From SIG78 sp045585955 (GTDB taxonomy: Bacteria > Verrucomicrobiota > Lentisphaeria > Victivallales > Victivallaceae): a stretch of 9,225 nt of DNA. The position numbers and the translations under genes are program-made. Numbering within the stretch: the stretch's first letter is position 1; the number at the start of each line of letters is the position of its first letter. A model generated the notes under the pieces. It saw only the letters and a program-made list of their open reading frames with translations. It ran no database searches and was not told the DNA's origin. Shown piece by piece: positions 1 through 3,791 of the stretch. The stretch covers positions 1 to 9,225 of the forward strand of contig JAZMZK010000110.1 in NCBI GenBank assembly GCA_045585955.1, given 5' to 3'.

Positions 1-217
1 TGTGAAGGTGTGAAGAGCAGTTTTGACAATTGTCAAAACTGCGTGAAGTGCGCCCTGCCGGGCGTAAGGATGTGTTGTTTTTATAGATTTTTTTGAGGTA
101 ATACAACGGCAAAACACCTATTTGACAAGTTTTACTCACCAAAAGTTCGATCAAGGTGAAAACCATGGTTTTCTTTCCGGTGTTCCCGAAAGAACCTGCT
201 CTTGTTACAATTTGCAT
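1..217 (-). CDS. Type IV prepilin/pseudopilin-like protein, N-terminal 72 codons, cut by window edge; FTLIELLV followed by an atypical in-frame segment
   Basis: Seen: an ATG at 217 opens a frame that stays open to the left edge. Residues 20-27 read FTLIELLV, the signature of class III (prepilin peptidase) signal peptides, preceded by a basic stretch (GKKTMV). The start is supported by an AAGGAGG box 5 nt upstream; a second ATG at codon 18 has no such box. A normal prepilin continues with a hydrophobic helix such as VIAIIAILA. Here residues 28-72 begin SKTCQIGVLPLYYLKK and go on to a polar, Cys/Asn/Ser-rich stretch ending near SSHLH. The residue before Phe is Val instead of the usual Gly. The gene lies 19 bp downstream of the GntR/SBP-like regulator on the same strand, so the two are probably co-transcribed. 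Family knowledge: such proteins are inner-membrane anchored and cut by a PilD-like peptidase. Inference: a second, complete FTLIELLV plus helix lies just beyond the left edge. The prepilin motif is confident; function is unknown. Confidence 0.8.
   Translation of the reverse strand, partial: MQIVTRAGSFGNTGKKTMVFTLIELLVSKTCQIGVLPLYYLKKIYKNNTSLRPAGRTSRSFDNCQNCSSHLH
17..42. repeat. 26-bp perfect palindrome inside coding sequence
   Basis: The half-site GCAGTTTTGACAA is followed directly by its exact reverse complement, with no spacer and no mismatch. It sits in the prepilin-like reading frame on the minus strand and encodes the residues around SFDNCQNC. It could be a protein-binding operator-like site, a cruciform-forming part of a mobile element, or a hairpin in the mRNA. 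No T-tract follows on either strand, so it is not a typical intrinsic terminator. Confidence 0.8.
51..64. repeat. Short GC-rich hairpin
   Basis: CGCCC and GGGCG form a 5-bp stem with a 4-nt loop, 8 bp from the larger palindrome at 17-42 and in the same reading frame. The two adjacent stems suggest a structured segment. Neither side has an immediate T-run, so a terminator role is not supported. Confidence 0.45.
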
Positions 218-222
218 ACATT

Positions 223-229
223 CCTCCTT
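223..229 (-). promoter_or_regulatory. Strong Shine-Dalgarno for the prepilin-like gene
   Basis: The minus strand reads AAGGAGG followed by 5 nt and ATG at 217. It lies entirely in the 19-nt gap after the regulator's TAA stop (237-239). It is the best ribosome binding site in the window and decides the prepilin start. Confidence 0.8.
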
Positions 230-236
230 GGTTGTT

Positions 237-1595
237 TTATTCTATGTTTTGCATATACTTTATCTTGTTATTACAAGCGGTAATAAATGTATCAAAATTC
301 CGGGTCTTGCCGGTCAGGAAATAGAAAAATTCCCAACATATCATGCCGATAGCACGGGAGCGTTCCATCTCGTTCTGATTGCAGAATTCCAGCTGTTCTG
401 CCGGAGCATTTTTCAAGGGCGATACATAAAGCCCCTTATGCCGCCGGGTCTGACACTCATCCTGCAACAGATATTTTATCACCCGCAGACACTCTTCCGG
501 AAAATGGGTGCGGCTGTTGACTACCGCTATTACAGGAATGGGCGAAAAATGTTTTCTGCCGGGATAATCAAGCAGTTTTACATCTTTTTGCGGCAGTATG
601 GCTTGAGCCAGCGGCGAAGCTTCACAAACCTTTGCTCCGGGAGCTTTCAGAAAATTAAAGGGTTCACTGGCTTTGCTGGACATTGTATGGTGCCAGATAA
701 GCTGACCTTTTGCCGCATAATTCTGCAATTCAGCCAACTCCTTTTTATGCCCAGACAGCTCTTCGATCAAATCGCCGGAACCCAAACGGCAGCCGATGTT
801 GTAAAGCAATGACCGCCCCGCCCACAGCTGATACTGGAACTTGCCTTTATTGAGTTCGTCGGCAGCGGCAAGAAAGTCCAGCACGCAGTCACATTCCTGT
901 TCGGGAGATTTAAATTCGTTATTAGTCAAAAGTACCGGTTGAACATACCCGATGGGCAGCACGGCTCCGCTGGCACTGGAGCCGCAATTTTCCGGCGTCA
1001 GGGTAAAATTACTGTAATCCGGCAGCGTGAACTCTTTAAGCGTATCCAGACCCATGCTGAAATTGTGCCGTACATCCAGCTCCCGGATGCTGGATTCTCC
1101 GCCGATATACAAATCTATATCGTCCAGCTCCCACTGATCACTACCGGTGAGGATTCGCAGTTTTACATCGGGATTTTCCTGCATGAACTTTTGGGCCATT
1201 TCGTCCCAGACACTCAACTGCCACCGGGTGTGATCGTCGGTCAGAAGGTTGATGACTTTGCGTTTGCTCATCCAGCAGCCGAAACTGCCGTAACCGGAAA
1301 CTATCTCCAATTCAGGGGTGCGGACTTTGGGAGCTTTTTCCGGAGTTTTTTCCGCCGCAGTTTTAACTCTGCCCCGTAAGGGCCCCACTGCCGAAAATAT
1401 CCCTTTGCCCCGCTTGGTGTTGACCAACCCTTCGGCACGCAGTATGGCTGTGGCATTAACGATGGTATTGCCGCTGACCCCGAAGCGTTTGGCAAGTTCC
1501 AGCACACTGGGCAGCTTTTCCCCCGGCGGTATTTCCCCGTTGAAAAGGATATCCCGCAGCAGGTCAGCAACCATTTTTTCCTGTGATTTGATCAT
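237..1595 (-). CDS. GntR-family transcriptional regulator fused to a family 1 solute-binding-protein-like sensor domain
   Basis: Predicted cytosolic DNA-binding regulator of 452 residues. Residues 1-70 form a GntR winged helix: IPPGEKLPS, then the recognition-helix region around ELAKRFGVSGNTIVNA, then the wing LVNTKRGKGIF. A Lys/Pro/Glu-rich linker (about 75-97) follows. Residues about 115-445 resemble an ABC-transporter sugar/solute-binding protein: WDEMAQKFMQENPDVKL near the start and SPIPVIAVVNSRTHFPEE, IKYLLQDECQTRR and GLYVSP near the end, where binding proteins carry comparable blocks. There is no signal peptide or lipobox, so the binding fold is probably an intracellular ligand sensor. 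I chose ATG 1595 over an upstream TTG at 1658 because AAGG lies about 8 nt upstream and a good promoter lies between the two; the TTG itself falls in the -35 box. The prepilin-like gene follows after 19 bp. It is divergent from the second GntR gene. The ligand is unknown, possibly a sugar. Confidence 0.85.
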   Translation of the reverse strand: MIKSQEKMVADLLRDILFNGEIPPGEKLPSVLELAKRFGVSGNTIVNATAILRAEGLVNTKRGKGIFSAVGPLRGRVKTAAEKTPEKAPKVRTPELEIVSGYGSFGCWMSKRKVINLLTDDHTRWQLSVWDEMAQKFMQENPDVKLRILTGSDQWELDDIDLYIGGESSIRELDVRHNFSMGLDTLKEFTLPDYSNFTLTPENCGSSASGAVLPIGYVQPVLLTNNEFKSPEQECDCVLDFLAAADELNKGKFQYQLWAGRSLLYNIGCRLGSGDLIEELSGHKKELAELQNYAAKGQLIWHHTMSSKASEPFNFLKAPGAKVCEASPLAQAILPQKDVKLLDYPGRKHFSPIPVIAVVNSRTHFPEECLRVIKYLLQDECQTRRHKGLYVSPLKNAPAEQLEFCNQNEMERSRAIGMICWEFFYFLTGKTRNFDTFITACNNKIKYMQNIE

Positions 1596-1619
1596 AAAAA
1601 AGACCTTGTTGAAATTGCA

Positions 1620-1632
1620 ATTCAATTTGAAT
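1620..1632. promoter_or_regulatory. Candidate operator overlapping the -10 and start site of the regulator gene
   Basis: ATTCAA-T-TTGAAT is a perfect 6-bp inverted repeat with a 1-nt centre. It overlaps the predicted -10 box and transcription start of the regulator at 237-1595. GntR-family operators are typically short AT-rich palindromes in this place, so autorepression is a reasonable inference. A neighbouring AATTGCAATT (1612-1621) is also self-complementary. Confidence 0.35.
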
Positions 1633-1658
1633 ATACACGGACTATTTTGATTTTGCAA
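1630..1658 (-). promoter_or_regulatory. Sigma70-type promoter for the GntR/SBP-like regulator
   Basis: On the minus strand TTGCAA (1658-1653), a 17-nt spacer and TATATT (1635-1630) give a near-consensus promoter. Transcription would start near 1623, leaving a leader of roughly 28 nt to ATG 1595. It has not been tested; the spacing and short leader are what support it. Confidence 0.55.
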
Positions 1659-1683
1659 ATTGATTTTTTAAAATAATCAATTT
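1657..1683. repeat. Inverted repeat upstream of the regulator promoter
   Basis: AAATTGATT (1657-1665) and AATCAATTT (1675-1683) are exact 9-bp inverted arms around a 9-nt AT-rich spacer. The arms touch the -35 box of the minus-strand promoter. The repeat could be an operator for either divergent regulator. In such AT-rich sequence a chance origin is not excluded. Confidence 0.4.
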
Positions 1684-1708
1684 TTTTGATCCCAAACTCC
1701 TGCAAAGT

Positions 1709-1737
1709 TTGACAAAACCGCATTTTCAGGTTATTTT
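1709..1737 (+). promoter_or_regulatory. Promoter candidate for the GntR/LacI-type regulator
   Basis: A consensus TTGACA (1709-1714), a 17-nt spacer and TATTTT (1732-1737) face the gene starting at 1858. The start point would be near 1744, giving a leader of about 115 nt. The -10 box is only 4/6, so confidence is moderate. Confidence 0.45.
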
Positions 1738-1765
1738 AACACTTCAAGCAGCTTAACACAGTTAA
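1730..1765. promoter_or_regulatory. Pair of small inverted repeats near the start of the gntR2 transcript
   Basis: GTTA-TTT-TAAC (1730-1740) overlaps the predicted -10 box, and TTAAC-ACA-GTTAA (1753-1765) lies just downstream of the predicted start. Both have 3-nt centres, and TTAACAC recurs at 1736-1742 and 1753-1759, 17 bp apart. This could be a tandem operator for the regulator encoded at 1858. The arms are short and AT-rich, so support is weak. Confidence 0.25.
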
Positions 1766-1857
1766 ACAAAAAATTGACTGCTTACCAATGTTCCGGCATC
1801 ATAACTCTGGCGGACTGGAAAAAATAAGATGCGATAAATAAAAGAGAGTATATATTT

Positions 1858-2883
1858 ATGAGCAAAGTAGATGAATTGGTCAGCGAATTACGAGGTTTGC
1901 TTGGTTCAGGAGCTTTTCCCTCCGGGGCAAGATTCCCTTCGGAATATGAGTTGCAGGAGCGCTACGGTGTATCACGGGCAACTGCCAATAAAGCTGTGGC
2001 ACTGCTTGCCGCAGAAGGCTTGCTGGAACGCGGCAAACGGGGCAGCGGAACATTTGTCAAAAGTGCGTTCCGTTTCCCCAAAGGCTGGATCGCCGCTATC
2101 GAAGACTTCAAACACCCCTACAATATGGGCATGATCGCCGGGGCGGCACAGGAGGCGTTTGGTCAGGGATATATGCTTTCGGTATTCCGTCCGGAACAAG
2201 GCGGGTTGAGCAGTTTGATAAAAAATTTGCGTGCATCCGACTGTCTGGGGGTGCTGGGCGTAGCTTATCAGCTGGAAGCTTTGCCGGTAGATTTAGCTAA
2301 ACCGGTGATCTATCTGGATAGTGGTGTGGAAGATTTGCCCGGCAGACCGACCCACTCGGTGATGTGCGATAATTACGGCGCCGCACAGGAAATGATGTCC
2401 AAAGTGCTGGCTTCCGGCAAAAAAGAGGTGGTTATATTAGGCATCGAAAGCAGCCTGAACCGCAAATACCGTATGCAGGGTTTTACCGATGCCATGCAAA
2501 AGTATAATATCGAAAATGTGGGAAAACGCAAATTCGTTATGCACAACGGCACCAAGCACGAAGTGAAACTGGCGTTGCAGAAGATTTTGAAGCAATACCC
2601 GGCAGTAGACTTTATCGTTACCGACAGCGACGACATCGTTTACAACATTATGCAAGTGTGGGCAAACGAAAATTTTGCATGGCGCAACCGTATAGGGATC
2701 AGCGGATTCGGCAATGTTCACGGCATAGCCGATCTGCACAACATCCCCAGCGTGAACCAGCACCCGTGGCATATTGGAGTAGAGGCTGTAAAAGCCCTGC
2801 TGGAGATAGTAAAAAACGGCGAGCCAACATCATCCATAAAAATAGAAGTGCCAGCCGAAGTGGTGAATACAGAGTATATCTGA
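1858..2883 (+). CDS. GntR-family transcriptional regulator with LacI/PBP1-like C-terminal sensor (AraR-type architecture)
   Basis: Predicted cytosolic repressor-type regulator of 341 residues. Residues 1-68 are a GntR winged helix: FPSGARFPSEYELQERYGVS, then SRATANKAVALLAAEGLLER, then the wing GKRGSGTFV. Residues about 76-341 look like a periplasmic-binding-protein-1/LacI fold: GMIAGAAQEA near its start, a central SVMCDNYGAAQEMMSKVL, RMQGFTDAMQKY, then AVDFIVTDSDDIVYNIMQVW, IGISGFGN and PSVNQHPWHIGVEAVKALLEI, which match the order of LacI-family landmarks. The ATG follows a modest GAGAG purine run about 9 nt upstream. It is transcribed away from the other GntR gene. The nitrilase-like gene starts 79 bp after its stop on the same strand and has its own likely promoter, so this protein is the obvious candidate controller of that operon. 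The ligand cannot be read from the sequence; AraR-type relatives bind sugars, but an amide or peptide is possible here. Confidence 0.9.
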   Translation: MSKVDELVSELRGLLGSGAFPSGARFPSEYELQERYGVSRATANKAVALLAAEGLLERGKRGSGTFVKSAFRFPKGWIAAIEDFKHPYNMGMIAGAAQEAFGQGYMLSVFRPEQGGLSSLIKNLRASDCLGVLGVAYQLEALPVDLAKPVIYLDSGVEDLPGRPTHSVMCDNYGAAQEMMSKVLASGKKEVVILGIESSLNRKYRMQGFTDAMQKYNIENVGKRKFVMHNGTKHEVKLALQKILKQYPAVDFIVTDSDDIVYNIMQVWANENFAWRNRIGISGFGNVHGIADLHNIPSVNQHPWHIGVEAVKALLEIVKNGEPTSSIKIEVPAEVVNTEYI

Positions 2884-2904
2884 ATATTTTGCTTGGCAAG
2901 CTGT

Positions 2905-2932
2905 TTGAATTTTTTGCCGGGGATGCTATATT
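2905..2932 (+). promoter_or_regulatory. Extended -10 promoter for the amidohydrolase operon
   Basis: TTGAAT (2905-2910), a 16-nt spacer and TATATT (2927-2932) preceded by TGC form an extended -10 type promoter. Transcription would start near 2939, just upstream of the AGGAG ribosome binding site (2950-2954). An 11-bp palindrome, GCTTG-G-CAAGC (2891-2901), lies directly upstream of the -35 box and is a possible operator for the adjacent GntR/LacI-type regulator. Confidence 0.5.
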
Positions 2933-2962
2933 TTACTGAATTAGAAAACAGGAGTTTGTTTT

Positions 2963-3772
2963 ATGAAAGTTGCAATAGTACAAGTACCTTATCCGCAGCC
3001 CGGTGAAGCATTGAAAACTTTGCAGTGGCAAATCGATTTGTTGAATAATTGGGAAGAAAAATCTGTTGATCTGATAATTTTTCCCGAAAATGCCAACTGC
3101 ACCGGTTATACTGACAAAGAAAATATGCTGGAACTTATCAATAATCAGGGCAAACTTTTTGAGCAGGCTATGGCAGAAAACGCCAGACGGCTCAATTGCA
3201 CCATTGTATCGGGTTTGATGACCCTTGATGAAAATGGTACATTGCGCAATCAGCTGGCGGTTTATCCCCCGGATGGCGAAACATTTCTCCCTTACACCAA
3301 AGTACATTTAGTGGAGCCGGAGATCGCTAAAGGCATCGTTGCCGGGGAGGGGGCAAAAGTTTTTGAATACAAAGGCGTCCGCTTCGGTGCGGCGATCTGT
3401 TTTGACTACTATTTTCCGGAACTTTTTGTAGAATACGCCAAACAACGCATAGATGTAATGATCATTGCCAGCCATCAGCGGCAGGAACGGCCGGAGATAT
3501 TGGATTTTGTCACCCGCACCCGGGCATTCGATCTGGGCTGCACTGTTTTGCGGGCGGCTCCGGCAATGTATACACACAATGTAGGCGGCAAAAGTATGGC
3601 GGTTGCTCCCGATGGAACTGTTATTGCCGACGCCGGTGGCGTGCCGGGTGTGATATATTGCGAAATCGACCCCAAACAGCGGTTCACCCGCCCCGCAAGT
3701 TTTGGCGAACCGGATAAAATCATCGACTACCGGGAGGCTCTGCTGCTTTCCAGATCTCATGTGGATAAGTAA
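2963..3772 (+). CDS. Carbon-nitrogen hydrolase (nitrilase superfamily amidohydrolase)
   Basis: Predicted cytosolic amidase of 269 residues, a normal length for the family. The Glu-Lys-Cys catalytic triad is visible: Glu42 in IIFPENAN, Lys113 in YTKVHL and Cys146 in AAICFDYYFPE. An acidic VEPE follows the lysine motif, where the family often has a further conserved Glu. Other family blocks are MKVAIVQVP at the start, ASHQR after the cysteine and GGKSMAVAPDGTVIADAG near the end. These enzymes hydrolyse non-peptide C-N bonds (amides, N-carbamoyl compounds, nitriles) through a cysteine thioester; the subfamily and substrate are not determinable here. AGGAG lies 8 nt before the ATG. Its stop is 19 bp before the next gene, which points to co-transcription with the peptidase/acyltransferase fusion. 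Together they suggest stepwise breakdown or modification of an amide or peptide compound. Confidence 0.92.
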   Translation: MKVAIVQVPYPQPGEALKTLQWQIDLLNNWEEKSVDLIIFPENANCTGYTDKENMLELINNQGKLFEQAMAENARRLNCTIVSGLMTLDENGTLRNQLAVYPPDGETFLPYTKVHLVEPEIAKGIVAGEGAKVFEYKGVRFGAAICFDYYFPELFVEYAKQRIDVMIIASHQRQERPEILDFVTRTRAFDLGCTVLRAAPAMYTHNVGGKSMAVAPDGTVIADAGGVPGVIYCEIDPKQRFTRPASFGEPDKIIDYREALLLSRSHVDK

Positions 3773-3791
3773 TTTCAGCAAGAGGTAATAT

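Larger units (their letters stand above)
1..136 (-). other. Candidate in-frame inserted element interrupting a prepilin signal
   Basis: Seen: codons after FTLIELLV (137-160) do not encode the expected hydrophobic helix. They encode a basic/polar segment that contains a 26-bp perfect palindrome (17-42) and a GC-rich hairpin (51-64), with no stop codon to the window edge. From memory, not from a search, gut Lentisphaerota prepilin-like proteins sometimes carry a closely similar segment (SKTCQIGVLPLYYLKK, then a variable part, then SSHLH) between two FTLIELLV copies. Inference: this is a repeated protein-coding element sitting at the conserved prepilin motif, with a duplication of that motif. 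The right boundary used here is the end of the first FTLIELLV; the left boundary is outside the window. Alternatively it is simply a divergent prepilin family. Confidence 0.5.

Noticed and set aside
23..28. TTGACA inside the left palindrome as a -35 box
   Set aside because: No -10-like sequence lies at the right distance downstream on the plus strand, and the stretch is within a minus-strand reading frame.
1..136. Diversity-generating retroelement, CRISPR or insertion sequence at the left edge
   Set aside because: No reverse transcriptase, adenine-mutable template, regularly spaced repeats or transposase are visible in the window; only an in-frame palindromic segment is supported.
156..812. 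Plus-strand open frame of 218 codons at the left end
   Set aside because: It lies opposite the GntR/SBP-like regulator and the prepilin start, has no recognisable domain and no convincing ribosome binding site.
1596..1658. Upstream TTG start at 1658 giving a 473-residue GntR/SBP regulator
   Set aside because: The TTG is part of a good -35 box, and the -10 and predicted transcript start lie downstream of it. The extra 21 residues do not belong to the GntR domain, and ATG 1595 has a usable ribosome binding site.
1774..1805. Second plus-strand promoter candidate, TTGACT with CATAAC
   Set aside because: The spacing is 20 nt and the -10 match is poor; the TTGACA/TATTTT pair at 1709-1737 is better.
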